64,000 bases of DNA from CBDFKJ01 sp965248805 (lineage in GTDB: Bacteria; Pseudomonadota; Alphaproteobacteria; UBA6615), in NCBI GenBank assembly GCA_965248805.1, contig CBDFKJ010000007.1, positions 372,001-436,000 of the forward strand. Reading direction: 5' to 3'. Within the stretch, counting starts at the first letter, position 1; each line of letters begins with the position of its first letter. Both the position numbers and the translations under genes were made by a program. A model generated the notes under the pieces. It was given only the letters and a program-made list of their open reading frames with translations, did not search any database and was not told the origin of the DNA. Positions 15,436 through 26,307 of this stretch are shown piece after piece.

Positions 15436-16322
15436 AAGCGGCCACTGATTCCGACGGAAAGCGGCCACCCGTTCCGATCCAAAACGGCCACTTTGGCCGG
15501 GGGTCGAATTGGGCGTCGTGATCGTCGCCGTTGGGTGTTCCTTTGATGTCGTTTTTGCTCTGTATGGTCAATCGCGTTGGCGTTGATATTTTCGGCGATG
15601 GCCTTTCGCATGGAGGGCCCGACGAGGTCGATCCGATGGGCATTGTGGACGATGCGGTCGAGGATGGCGTCGGCGAAGGTGGGTTCGCCGATGACGTCGT
15701 GCCACTTCGCCAACGGCAGCTGGCTGGTGACCAGGATGGCGGCGTTGTTGTATCGGTCCTCGACGATTTCCATGAGATCGCGTCGCTGATCGGGATTGAG
15801 GCGGTCGGGGCCCCAATCGTCGAGAATCAGGAGATTGGCTCTGGTGAGGGCCCGGAACAGGTGGGGGTAGCGGCCGTCGGCGCGCCCCATTTCCAGTTCG
15901 GCGAACATCCTTGGGATGCGCTTGTAGAGGACGGAGAAGTCGTCGCGGCAGGCCTTCTGGCCGAGCGCGCAGGCGAGCCATGATTTACCGACGCCGCAGG
16001 GGCCGGTGATGATCAGGTTTTGTTTTCTTGTGATCCATTGGCCTCTGGTCAGTTGCTGGAACAGGGCTTTATCGAGGCGCCGGGGGGCGCGGTAATCGAC
16101 ATCCTCGATGCAGGCGTCCGGATGGCGCAGGCGTGCGTTGCGAAGCCTGTAGGTCAATCGCCGGTCGTTGCGTTCGGCCTCTTCTCGGTCGAGCAGCAGG
16201 GCCAGCCATTGAGCATGGTCGAGTTCGCCGGCCTGGGCGTTGTCACCTAATTCGGCGAAGGCGCGCGCCATGCCGTGCAGCTTGAGATGCCTGAGTTGGT
16301 CGAGGGTGGGATGGTGCAGCAT
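15192..16322 (-). CDS. istB: IS21 helper ATPase IstB, reading through the element end
   Basis: IstB is the AAA+ ATPase that assembles the IS21 transposition complex with IstA. Walker A is ITGPCGVGKSWLA near residue 104-116; Walker B is LLILDDWG. The usual protein of about 250 residues ends near NANAIDHTEQKR. Here no stop follows, and the frame runs out of the element at 15421 into antisense integrase DNA, stopping at 15192, for 376 residues in all. The extra tail is therefore host- or phage-derived. The ATG 16322 is nine bases after the istA stop. Confidence 0.85.
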   Translation of the reverse strand: MLHHPTLDQLRHLKLHGMARAFAELGDNAQAGELDHAQWLALLLDREEAERNDRRLTYRLRNARLRHPDACIEDVDYRAPRRLDKALFQQLTRGQWITRKQNLIITGPCGVGKSWLACALGQKACRDDFSVLYKRIPRMFAELEMGRADGRYPHLFRALTRANLLILDDWGPDRLNPDQRRDLMEIVEDRYNNAAILVTSQLPLAKWHDVIGEPTFADAILDRIVHNAHRIDLVGPSMRKAIAENINANAIDHTEQKRHQRNTQRRRSRRPIRPPAKVAVLDRNGWPLSVGISGRFHRNAQPSVAALNRREKRCTLKGRPASSVRIATLTIGVFSNARRRSGCAGIHNLAPVLLCTTSTAWPSYCDQPMCTTSPRR

Positions 16323-18015
16323 GATGTCTCCTCAGTGAAAGTATTGCGGGCCGCGGATATTGGGGTGATCGATCGCCGGCCCGTCCGTGGCCTGTCGCGG
16401 TGCGCGGCGCTCGAGTTTGTTCTTGAGGATGGAGGCGACGGAAGAATAGGAGGTGGCGTCGATCTCCAGGGCTCGTTCGCAGGCGGCCTCCAGCCGTTCC
16501 GATCCGTAGGTCTTGGCGAGGCGAAGGATGCCGATACAGGAGCGGAAGCCCTGTTCGGGGTGCGGCCGGTTGCGCATGATGACATCGACCAGGATCTCGG
16601 TATTGGCTCCCACCGCCGTGGCCCGGCTTCGGATGCGCGCCGGTGTCCAACCGGCATAACGCCGGTGCGCACTGGGCATGTGTTCGGCGATGGTGGTGTG
16701 GCGTCGATTGCCGGATCCGCGCATGTGGGCGGCCACACGCTTGCCTTTATGGAAGATCTCGACGGTGCGCTCGGTGATCCGGGCCCAGAGCTTCTGTTTG
16801 GCCAGGGTATGGGGAACCGAATAGTAATGCTTGGCGATCTCGACATGGTAGTCGAGGCCGGCGCGGCGCTGCTTCCATTCGGCGTATTGATAGGGTTGGG
16901 CAGGCAACGGCTTGAGCGCCGGTCGGTCGAGTGCTTCGAACAATTTCCGGCGGGACGCGCCCAGATGCTTTGTCTCCCGCCCGTTCAGGTCTTCCAGCCG
17001 TTCATGGATGGCCTGGTTTAGTTCGGCGAGGCTGAAGAAACGGCAATTGCGCAGGCGGGCCAGAACCCAGCGCTCGACAATCTGGACGCTGACTTCCACT
17101 TTCGCTTTGTCCCGCGGTTTGCGCGGCCGTGCCGGCACGATCGCGGTGTCGTAATGGGCCGCCATGCCGGCATAGGTGCGGTTGATCTCGGGATCGTACA
17201 GACAGGCCTTGACGACGCCGGACTTGAGATTGTCCGGCACGACTTGCGTCGCCACCCCGCCGAAGTAGGCGAAGGCGCGGCTGTGCGAGCCAATCCAGTT
17301 GGGCAGCGCTTGCGTCCAGGTCGCCTCGGCGTAGGTGTAGCTGGAGGCGCCCAGGGTGGCGACGAAGATCTGGGCCGCGCGGACCTCGCCGGTAAGGCCG
17401 TCGATCACCTCGGGGGTGGCGCCGGCATAATCGACGAACATCTTCTCGCCGGCCACATGGCTCTGACGCATGGTCGGGGCGAGCCCGCCCTTCCAGGCAC
17501 GGTAGAGTTCGCAGAACCGGCTGTAGCCGTAGCCGTCCCGATGGACCGCGCGGTACTCTTCCCACAACAGGGACAGGGTGACGCCGGGCCGCTTCGACTC
17601 GCGATGCAGCACCGGCCAGTCGGGAAGCGACCGGCGATCGGGAGAAACCGCGACAGGCGGCGGGAACAGCAGCCGTTCCAGATCCTCGTCCGAAAGATCC
17701 TCGGCCAGCGGCCAGCCCAGACCCGCGCGGCGCGCGCGGTTGATGTAATCGCCGACTGCCGTGCGGCCGATGTTCAAGCTGACGGCAATCCGCCGCTTCG
17801 ACAATCCGCCGGCGTGCAGCCGTAGAACGTCGCTAATCTTGCGCATGGGCAATCTCTCCCGGGGCATCCTCGCTCCTCTCAAAAGGCGCGAAGGTAGCCC
17901 CTGTCAGGATCACCCAACGAGGTCGATCACATCGCCAACCCGACTGGCCGCTTTGGATCGGAATCGGTGGCCGGATTAAATCGGAATCGGTGGCCGCTTT
18001 GCGTCGGAATGCGCA
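15421..18015 (-). mobile_element. IS21-family insertion sequence
   Basis: The ends share TGCGCATTCCGA followed by AAGCGGCCAC, and each end has further internal repeats of the GCGGCCAC/GATTCCGA type, as usual for IS21. The left end is at 15421 and the right end at 18015. istA and istB lie on the minus strand. The flanks TACAGATGGC (left) and GACGTCCGCT (right) give no matching target duplication. The left flank is inside the integrase and the right flank inside an unrelated gene. Confidence 0.88.
16332..17882 (-). CDS. istA: IS21 transposase IstA
   Basis: This 516-residue DDE transposase of IS21 starts with an N-terminal helix-turn-helix (MRKISDVLRLHAGGLSKRRI). The integrase core has KMFVDYAGATP, VVPDNLKSGVVKA and KAKVEVSVQIVERW supplying the acidic residues. 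A Mu-type C-terminal domain follows (YYSVPHTLAKQ). The protein appears full length. Starts at 17882, 17867 (MPRERL) or 17846 (MRKISD) are possible; the last is the most usual for the family. Confidence 0.92.
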   Translation of the reverse strand: MRGARMPRERLPMRKISDVLRLHAGGLSKRRIAVSLNIGRTAVGDYINRARRAGLGWPLAEDLSDEDLERLLFPPPVAVSPDRRSLPDWPVLHRESKRPGVTLSLLWEEYRAVHRDGYGYSRFCELYRAWKGGLAPTMRQSHVAGEKMFVDYAGATPEVIDGLTGEVRAAQIFVATLGASSYTYAEATWTQALPNWIGSHSRAFAYFGGVATQVVPDNLKSGVVKACLYDPEINRTYAGMAAHYDTAIVPARPRKPRDKAKVEVSVQIVERWVLARLRNCRFFSLAELNQAIHERLEDLNGRETKHLGASRRKLFEALDRPALKPLPAQPYQYAEWKQRRAGLDYHVEIAKHYYSVPHTLAKQKLWARITERTVEIFHKGKRVAAHMRGSGNRRHTTIAEHMPSAHRRYAGWTPARIRSRATAVGANTEILVDVIMRNRPHPEQGFRSCIGILRLAKTYGSERLEAACERALEIDATSYSSVASILKNKLERRAPRQATDGPAIDHPNIRGPQYFH

Positions 18016-18499
18016 GACGTCCGCTTCTGCCTCATGTTCGGTCAGACGGAGGGCAGACCCCGATGCGTGCTGTTGACCCGATTCGGACACGCGGTCGGCC
18101 TGATAGCGAGAATCTTGGATCAGGCCAAGGTTGCGCGCGAGAGGATTCCGAAAGGCATTGTATAGTAGTTGTGCCGCATCCGGCCCGACGATTGCTACTT
18201 TGGTATTGGGTTCAACACTCCAAGGATAGTACCAATTCAACGCTCTCTTGAAACGCTGTTTGCTCTTATCCCACTTGGGCGGCAAGTCCGGAAAATCGCA
18301 TATTTCGGCCGACACGCCGCTCGACCGACAGCAGCACAAGCGCGGACGAGAGGTTGCAGCTAGCACCGAGGCCGACGGTTGGAAGCGGTAGCCGAAGCAT
18401 CGTGTGAACGTCGGCCAATAGCGGATCAATGTGACGTTGAATGAGTTGAACCAGCTCGCTTGGCGTGCCAACGGGTACCTGCACTTTCTGGTAGGACAT
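18016..18499 (-). pseudogene. Conserved unknown protein, frameshifted and cut by IS21
   Basis: The gene starts at ATG 18499 with a GGAG six bases upstream (MSYQKVQVPVGTPSELVQLI). It continues QRHIDPLLADVHTMLRLPLP and CNLSSALVLLSV, then needs a frame change near 18320 into GVSAEICDFPDLPPKWDKSK, ALNWYYPWSVEP, DAAQLLYNAFRNPLARNLGL. The reading ends at the IS21 boundary. The pattern (an N-terminal helical part, then YPW and FRNPLAR.LG) matches a conserved hypothetical family I cannot name. No function is assigned. Confidence 0.6.
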
Positions 18500-19052
18500 T
18501 TGTAACTCCAAATGTATTTCACGACTAAACAAGCAAGAATTCGACGACATATGCGCGGTGACAATGCAAACGCAACGGAGGACGGTACCAAATACAGGAT
18601 AGCGTGGAAGACCCGTTAAGCGGCCGTTGTCGTACACGAAGCCCCCCTCGGCATGCTGAGCGGCGCGGACCCGCACTTAAGCAGCATCGCCGCAAATCGC
18701 TACTAGCCAGTCGGATCCGGGTAGCGCCCCTTGGTCTGGAATCACAGCGCGTGGGTCCCATCCGCGCCCATGCCCCCTGGGGGGTATGCCGAAGAGGGGC
18801 GGGCGGCGGGCTTGATCGGCGGCCCCGCACCGGCGACAGCTCGCGTGCGAGGCGGCCAGCGTGTCGAGATTATGAGCAGGAGCATGTCCGCGACCACAAG
18901 TTCGGCGCGGTAGAAGCCTCCCGCTTCCCCTGACATGGCCGCGATGGGAGCCGAGACATCCTTTGGCGATGCGTTTGTCACCCTGGTTGCCACCCCAGCC
19001 GGAAATCACGGTGAAAGGCCGACGCAATTTTAGCTTAAGTCATTGATTCAGA
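18500..19052. other. Intergenic stretch with no supported gene
   Basis: Several short open frames exist on both strands (for example 18742-18993 minus and 18604-18933 plus). None has a family pattern, a good ribosome-binding site or a credible amino-acid make-up. It separates the mobile-element zone from tRNA-Val. No attachment-site repeat matching the 3' end of the tRNA was seen here. Confidence 0.5.
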
Positions 19053-19128
19053 TGGTGGGCGATGACGGGATCGAACCGCCGACCTTCTCGGTGTAAACGA
19101 GACGCTCTCCCAGCTGAGCTAATCGCCC
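19053..19128 (-). tRNA. tRNA-Val (anticodon TAC)
   Basis: This is a 76-nt cloverleaf with encoded CCA. The acceptor stem is GGGCGAT/ATCGCCC, the D-stem GCTC/GAGC, and the anticodon stem TCTCG/CGAGA around loop TTTACAC (anticodon TAC). The T-arm is GGCGG/CCGTC with loop TTCGATC and one G-U pair. It is intact. It lies just outside the prophage/IS zone and could be a former phage attachment site, though no repeat supports this. Confidence 0.97.
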
Positions 19129-19312
19129 TGCCCTATGCCAACAATGGTGGGTTCGGGATCGCGCGGCGTCAACCACGAAACGCGAGTGCGCATCACGGCA
19201 TCACGCGCGGCTAAGCGGCACTGGCCGCGGATGCGTCCGATGGTCGGCGTGAAATTGTGAAAGCAAACCGGCACTGCGAGCGCACCGCCGGATGCCGTGG
19301 TCGTCCGATCGC

Positions 19313-19360
19313 GCTCACCCTCACACGGACGGCCGATGTGCGAGGGTGAGCGAATCTTTT
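19313..19360 (+). terminator. Strong hairpin with T-run between hup and tRNA-Val
   Basis: There is a perfect 10-bp stem GCTCACCCTC/GAGGGTGAGC (19313-19322 with 19342-19351), extendable by 3 bp past one mismatch, followed on the plus strand by GAATCTTTTT. It looks like an intrinsic terminator for plus-strand transcription. hup reads toward it from the other side and ends 14 bp away, so it may also slow hup transcripts. Confidence 0.6.
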
Positions 19361-19373
19361 TGAACTGGACCGC

Positions 19374-19646
19374 TTAGTTGAGCGCATCCTTCAGCGCCTT
19401 GCCGGCCCGGAACTTGGGCTGCATTGATGCCTTGATCTGGATCTTCTCGCCGGTCCGCGGATTGCGGCCCTCGCTGGCTGCGCGCTTGGTGACCGTGAAG
19501 GTGCCGAAGCCGACAAGACGTACATCGTCGTTCTTGCGCAGCGAACTGGTAATGGTATCGAAGACACTGTCGACGGCGCGCGCGGCATCGGACTTCGACA
19601 TGCCGGCATCGTCGGCGACAGAAGCAACGAGATCATTTTTGTTCAC
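19374..19646 (-). CDS. hup: Histone-like DNA-binding protein HU
   Basis: This is a 90-residue HU-family nucleoid protein that bends DNA as a dimer. The start is GTG 19646 (VNKNDLVASVADDAG), eight bases after AGAGGGGG. The HU signature is in GFGTFTVTKRAASEGRNPRT with the DNA-binding arm (GRNPRTGEKIQIKAS), then MQPKFRAGKALKDALN. The length is normal. It follows lon on the same strand by 185 bp, the usual lon-hup order in proteobacteria. Confidence 0.96.
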   Translation of the reverse strand: MNKNDLVASVADDAGMSKSDAARAVDSVFDTITSSLRKNDDVRLVGFGTFTVTKRAASEGRNPRTGEKIQIKASMQPKFRAGKALKDALN

Positions 19647-19831
19647 GATAGAGGCCCCCTCTGATGGTGATCGCTGAAACTCAATGGATGCGCCGTGGCG
19701 CGGAATAGGCGCGCGCAGCATAAGGCGATGCGCGTCAGCGCGTCAATCGATGCAAGGCTGTCAACCGCAGGAAACGTGCGATTTTGCCCGAGTCGCGGGG
19801 GACAAACGCGCCCTTTGAGGGCGAAGGCCGG

Positions 19832-22264
<2,433 letters not shown>

Positions 22265-22351
22265 AGGCCCTCTTCAGCCGTTGGTGTTCATGGCGCCCGC
22301 CGCGCGAACCGCGTCGGCCGATACTTGGTGTCTTAGATAGGCGTTATCGAA

Positions 22352-22371
22352 AATGTGGCGTACGCCACATT
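22352..22371. promoter_or_regulatory. Perfect 20-bp palindrome upstream of lon
   Basis: AATGTGGCGTACGCCACATT is its own reverse complement. It lies 88-107 bp before the lon start and about 35 bp after the clpX stop. On the lon strand, CTTGAA (a heat-shock sigma-32-like -35 box) lies six bases before it, and CGCCACAT is a weak match to the -10 CCCCATnT. It may be an operator, a processing hairpin or part of a heat-shock promoter; the sequence alone cannot say which. Confidence 0.5.
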
Positions 22372-22405
22372 CGGATTCAAGGCAAGCGCACGCGCGCAAA
22401 TCAAA

Positions 22406-23659
22406 CTAGGCGCTGGTGTCGAGACGATCTGCGTAAATTTGCAGCGGACGACTCCTGCCCTCCGCCACCTCACCATTGATAACGACCTCCGTCACGCCGT
22501 CGAACACAGGCAGATCGAACATGATGTCCAACAGGATGCCTTCCATGATCGATCGCAGCCCGCGCGCACCCGTCTTACGTCCGATGGCCTTGCGCGCGAT
22601 CGCCGTGAGCGCATCCTCGGTGAAATCGAGTGTCACGCCCTCCATCTCGAACAACCGCTGGTATTGTTTGACCAGAGCGTTCTTGGGCGTGGTCAGGATC
22701 TCCACCAGGGCAGCCTCATCAAGGTCCTCTAGCGTCGCAGTCACCGGCAAGCGACCGATGAATTCCGGGATCAGTCCGAACTTGAGCAGATCCTCCGGCT
22801 CGACGCCGCGCAGGACCAAGCCCGTTTGACGCTCGTCGGGGCTGCGCACATCGGCGCCGAATCCGATCGAGCTGCCGCGGCCGCGCTGCGAGATGATTTT
22901 CTCCAAGCCTGAGAACGCGCCGCCGCAAATGAAGAGGATGTTTGTCGTGTCGACCTGCAGGAATTCCTGCTGAGGATGCTTGCGTCCACCCTGCGGCGGC
23001 ACCGAAGCGACCGTGCCCTCCATGATTTTCAGCAGGGCCTGCTGCACGCCCTCGCCCGAGACGTCGCGCGTGATCGACGGGTTGTCGGACTTGCGGCTGA
23101 TCTTGTCGACCTCGTCGATGTAGACGATGCCGCGCTGCGCGCGCTCGACATTGTAGTCCGCCGACTGCAACAGCTTCAGGATGATGTTCTCGACGTCTTC
23201 GCCGACATAGCCGGCCTCTGTCAGCGTCGTGGCGTCGGCCATCGTGAACGGCACGTCGAGGCTGCGGGCCAGGGTCTGTGCCAGCAGCGTCTTGCCGCAC
23301 CCGGTCGGGCCGATTAGCAGAATGTTCGATTTCGCGATCTCGACATCGTTGGCCTTCTGGCCGTGGCTCAACCGCTTGTAGTGGTTGTGCACCGCCACCG
23401 AGAGCACCCTCTTGGCGTGGTCCTGTCCGACGACGTAGCCGTCCAGCGCTTCGCAAATCTTTCGCGGCGTCGGCACGCCGTCGCTGGACTTCACCAGCGT
23501 CGACTTGTGCTCCTCGCGGATGATGTCCATGCACAGCTCGACGCATTCATCGCAGATGAACACGGTCGGTCCGGCAATCAGCTTTCGGACCTCGTGCTGG
23601 CTCTTGCCGCAGAACGAGCAGTACAGAGTGTTCTTGCTGTCGCCGCCGGACTTGTTCAT
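22406..23659 (-). CDS. clpX: ClpX, ATPase subunit of the ClpXP protease
   Basis: This is a 417-residue AAA+ unfoldase that feeds tagged proteins into ClpP. The N-terminal zinc-binding domain has CSFCGKSQHEV and CDECVELC. Walker A is LIGPTGCGKTLLAQ. The pore-loop/RKH region is in SQRGRGSSIGFGADV. The C-terminal small domain includes AIGRKTGARGLRSIMEG. The start ATG 23659 gives the usual MNKSGGD beginning; an in-frame GTG nine bases earlier is possible. clpP lies upstream on the same strand. Confidence 0.97.
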   Translation of the reverse strand: MNKSGGDSKNTLYCSFCGKSQHEVRKLIAGPTVFICDECVELCMDIIREEHKSTLVKSSDGVPTPRKICEALDGYVVGQDHAKRVLSVAVHNHYKRLSHGQKANDVEIAKSNILLIGPTGCGKTLLAQTLARSLDVPFTMADATTLTEAGYVGEDVENIILKLLQSADYNVERAQRGIVYIDEVDKISRKSDNPSITRDVSGEGVQQALLKIMEGTVASVPPQGGRKHPQQEFLQVDTTNILFICGGAFSGLEKIISQRGRGSSIGFGADVRSPDERQTGLVLRGVEPEDLLKFGLIPEFIGRLPVTATLEDLDEAALVEILTTPKNALVKQYQRLFEMEGVTLDFTEDALTAIARKAIGRKTGARGLRSIMEGILLDIMFDLPVFDGVTEVVINGEVAEGRSRPLQIYADRLDTSA

Positions 23660-23852
23660 GTGCCCCACCCAAACTGAGAGAGGATCCCCACAGGGGGTCT
23701 CCTCACAGAGGTCGCCGCCGCGCCCACCGACGGCATGCTTCGTGCCCGCCTGGTGAGCTCGCCGTTCGGTCCATTATGAGACCATTGCATTGAACATCAC
23801 CTAACGAGCAAAGCAAGAATTAGTTAACCGACGGTAACGTTTTCAGCTTCGC

Positions 23853-24464
23853 CTACTCGGCGGCCTGGGCCTCGGTCGGTGGGCGTTGGCTCACGACCTC
23901 GTCGATCAGACCGAATTCTTTTGCTTCTTCAGCGGTGTAGAAGCGGTCGCGGTCGAGCGCGTCCTCGATCGCGGGGATCTTTTGCCCGGTGTGCTTGGCG
24001 TAGATCTCGTTCAGCCGCGCGCGCATCGCCAGGATTTCGCGGGCGTGGATCTCAATATCGGCCGCTTGGCCCTGAAACCCGCCGGACGGCTGGTGAACCA
24101 TGATGCGGGCGTTGGGCAGTGCGAAGCGCTTGCCGGGCGCACCCGCCGCCAGCAACAGCGAGCCCATCGACGCCGCCTGGCCGACGCACAGCGTCGACAC
24201 ATCGGGGCGGATGTACTGCATCGTGTCGTAGATCGACATGCCCGAGGTCACGAGCCCGCCGGGCGAATTGATGTAGAAGGCGATATCCTTTTCGGGGTTT
24301 TCCGCCTCGAGGAACAGAAACTGGGCTGACACCAGGCTCGCCACCGTGTCGTCGACCGGCCCGGTGAGAAAGACGATGCGCTCCTTCAGCAGGCGCGAAA
24401 AGATATCGTATGCGCGCTCACCGCGATTGGTCTGTTCGACCACCATCGGTACTAGGTTGCTCAT
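23853..24464 (-). CDS. clpP: ClpP, proteolytic subunit of the Clp protease
   Basis: This is a 203-residue serine protease that forms the double-heptamer chamber with ClpX. The catalytic triad is visible: S99 in GQAASMGS, H124 in MVHQPSGG and D173 in LDRDRFYT. The NSPGG motif is at 66-70. The start ATG 24464 has AGGG eight bases upstream; the earlier ATG at 24479 would have its ribosome site too close. It sits between tig and clpX. Confidence 0.97.
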   Translation of the reverse strand: MSNLVPMVVEQTNRGERAYDIFSRLLKERIVFLTGPVDDTVASLVSAQFLFLEAENPEKDIAFYINSPGGLVTSGMSIYDTMQYIRPDVSTLCVGQAASMGSLLLAAGAPGKRFALPNARIMVHQPSGGFQGQAADIEIHAREILAMRARLNEIYAKHTGQKIPAIEDALDRDRFYTAEEAKEFGLIDEVVSQRPPTEAQAAE

Positions 24465-24568
24465 CTGCGAACCCTTCATCCTTCTGCCGTTCGTCGACCC
24501 GGTTGGCCGGCCCCACTCACCAGGCACGGATGGCCAGGCAATGGATGGTAGGTGGAAATCCTAAACCG

Positions 24569-25966
24569 TCAGTCTTTCTCTTTCTTCCTCGTCCGCTTTT
24601 CCGGCTTCTCCTCTTCTGTCTCATCCTGCTCAGATGCCGCCGCGGCACCCTGCGGGACCCCCATCAATTCATCCACCGTCACCGTTCGTTCGGTCACGTT
24701 CGCCATTTCGATGATGAAATCGACGACCTTGTCCTCGAATATCGGTGCCTGCAGGCTGGCGCGGGCCTGCGGATTGTCGCGGTAATACTCGATCACGCGT
24801 TGGGTCTCACCGGGATAGCGCCGCGCCTCTTCCATGATCGCCCGGTTCAACTCCTCCGGGCTCGCCGCCAGTTCGTTGCGCCGGCCGACTTCCGCCATGA
24901 TCAAACCCAGACGAACTCGGCGCTCGGAGATGTCGCGATATTCGGCCCGCAGTTCGTCCTCGCTCTTATCTGCATCCTCCGGATCAAGATGGCCATGCTC
25001 GCGCGCGTGTTCAAGTTGCTGCCAGATCTGGTTGAATTCCTGATCGGCCATCGCGACCGGCACCGCGAACTCGTGCGACTCGGCCAGCTTGTCCAACAGC
25101 GCCCGCTTCAGGTGCGTGCGCGCCATTCGGCCGTATTCCAGGCGAATCCGCTCCCGCACTTGCTGGCGAAGCTCATCCAGGCTCTCGAGCCCGAACATCT
25201 TGGCGAAGTCATCGTCGACCGCGACCTCCTCCGGCTCGTGCAACGCCTTTACGCTGCAGTCGAAAACCGCATCTTTGCCGGCGACTTCGCTGACCGAGAA
25301 ATCCTCCGGCAACTTGACTTTCACCTCGACCTGCGCGCCGGCGCTCAGGCCTACGAGCTGCTCGGCGAATCCGGGGAGGAACCCTTCGGCGCCGAGCTCG
25401 AGCAGGTAGGAGTCGGACTTGCTGTTGGGAAACTCCTCACCATCGACGGTACCGACGAAGCTCAACTCGACCAAATCACCCATCCGCGCCGGCCGGTCCT
25501 CATCGACGGGCTTGGTCCGCCGACGCTCCGCGGCAAGCCGCTCCAGCCCGTTGGAGACTTCGCCGTCGGTCGGCTCGGCGATCATGCGCTCGAAGTTCAG
25601 GGTGGTGAAGTCCATCGGCTCGATGTCGGGCAGCACTTCGAGCTTCATGTCGTATTCGAGATCCTTGCCCTCATCGAATGCCGTGACATTGATCTCCGGC
25701 GGCGTCGCCGGGCGCAAGCCGCGATCCTGCATCAGCTGCACCGACGTCTCTTGAACGGCATTCTGCAGCACTTCGCCGACCACCGACGGGCCGAAGCGCT
25801 GCTTCAAGATGCTGGGCGGCACCTTGCCGGGCCGGAAGCCGGGTAGGCTCGCGTTGCGGCCGACCTCGCCGAGGCGCGTGTCGATGCGATGATCCATGTC
25901 GGTCGCACCGACGACGACCTTGAACTCGCGGCGCAGCCCTTCGGTGAGTGTCTCGGTAACCTGCAT
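24569..25966 (-). CDS. tig: Trigger factor, ribosome-associated chaperone and prolyl isomerase
   Basis: This is a 465-residue chaperone that binds nascent chains at the ribosome exit. The start MQVTETLTEGLRREFKVVV is typical. The ribosome-docking signature region is LPGFRPGKVPPSILKQRFG. The FKBP-like domain has RMGDLVELSFVGTVDGEEF. A long helical C-terminal domain and an acidic/basic tail (ETEEEKPEKRTRKKEKD) follow. It heads the tig-clpP-clpX-lon block. An in-frame ATG at 26008 exists but lacks support. Confidence 0.96.
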   Translation of the reverse strand: MQVTETLTEGLRREFKVVVGATDMDHRIDTRLGEVGRNASLPGFRPGKVPPSILKQRFGPSVVGEVLQNAVQETSVQLMQDRGLRPATPPEINVTAFDEGKDLEYDMKLEVLPDIEPMDFTTLNFERMIAEPTDGEVSNGLERLAAERRRTKPVDEDRPARMGDLVELSFVGTVDGEEFPNSKSDSYLLELGAEGFLPGFAEQLVGLSAGAQVEVKVKLPEDFSVSEVAGKDAVFDCSVKALHEPEEVAVDDDFAKMFGLESLDELRQQVRERIRLEYGRMARTHLKRALLDKLAESHEFAVPVAMADQEFNQIWQQLEHAREHGHLDPEDADKSEDELRAEYRDISERRVRLGLIMAEVGRRNELAASPEELNRAIMEEARRYPGETQRVIEYYRDNPQARASLQAPIFEDKVVDFIIEMANVTERTVTVDELMGVPQGAAAASEQDETEEEKPEKRTRKKEKD

Positions 25967-26043
25967 GTCGTCGTTCACTGCCACAAGTTGGACTGCTGTC
26001 ACAGCCACGGCGCCAGCGCCGATCCCGTCACGCCCGGCTGCTT

Positions 26044-26130
26044 TGGTGCGGGCGGAGGGACTCGAACCCCCACGACCGTTGGGTCACCAGGACCTAAACC
26101 TGGCGCGTCTGCCAGTTCCGCCACGCCCGC
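26044..26130 (-). tRNA. tRNA-Leu (anticodon TAG)
   Basis: This is an 87-nt class II tRNA with encoded CCA. The acceptor stem is GCGGGCG/CGCCCGC, the anticodon stem CCAGG/CCTGG around TTTAGGT (anticodon TAG), and there is a long variable arm (TGACCCAACGGTCG). The T-arm is GGGGG/CCCTC with loop TTCGAGT. It is intact and lies 77 bp upstream of the tig start on the same strand. Confidence 0.97.
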
Positions 26131-26307
26131 TCGCCGGCAGGCCGGCAATCGCTTGGGTCGGCCGCCGCGGCTTTCCTATACTAAGCCCGCATCGGAGTAA
26201 ACATGGCCGATTCCGCGGGACTCGCGGAAATTGAGCCAATAGGCGTGCGAACCCCTTCTCCGCGCCGGTCGGGCAGCCAAACGGACGGTTTTTGGCTGGA
26301 CAGCGCA

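Noticed and set aside
18604..19027. Several overlapping open frames on both strands before tRNA-Val
   Set aside because: Low-complexity, Arg/Pro-rich translations typical of non-coding high-GC DNA; no ribosome site or family pattern supports any of them.
15421..19128. tRNA-Val as the attachment site of this prophage
   Set aside because: The position is suggestive (the integrase reads toward the tRNA), but no direct repeat of the tRNA 3' end was found in the window and IS21 has removed the expected junction.
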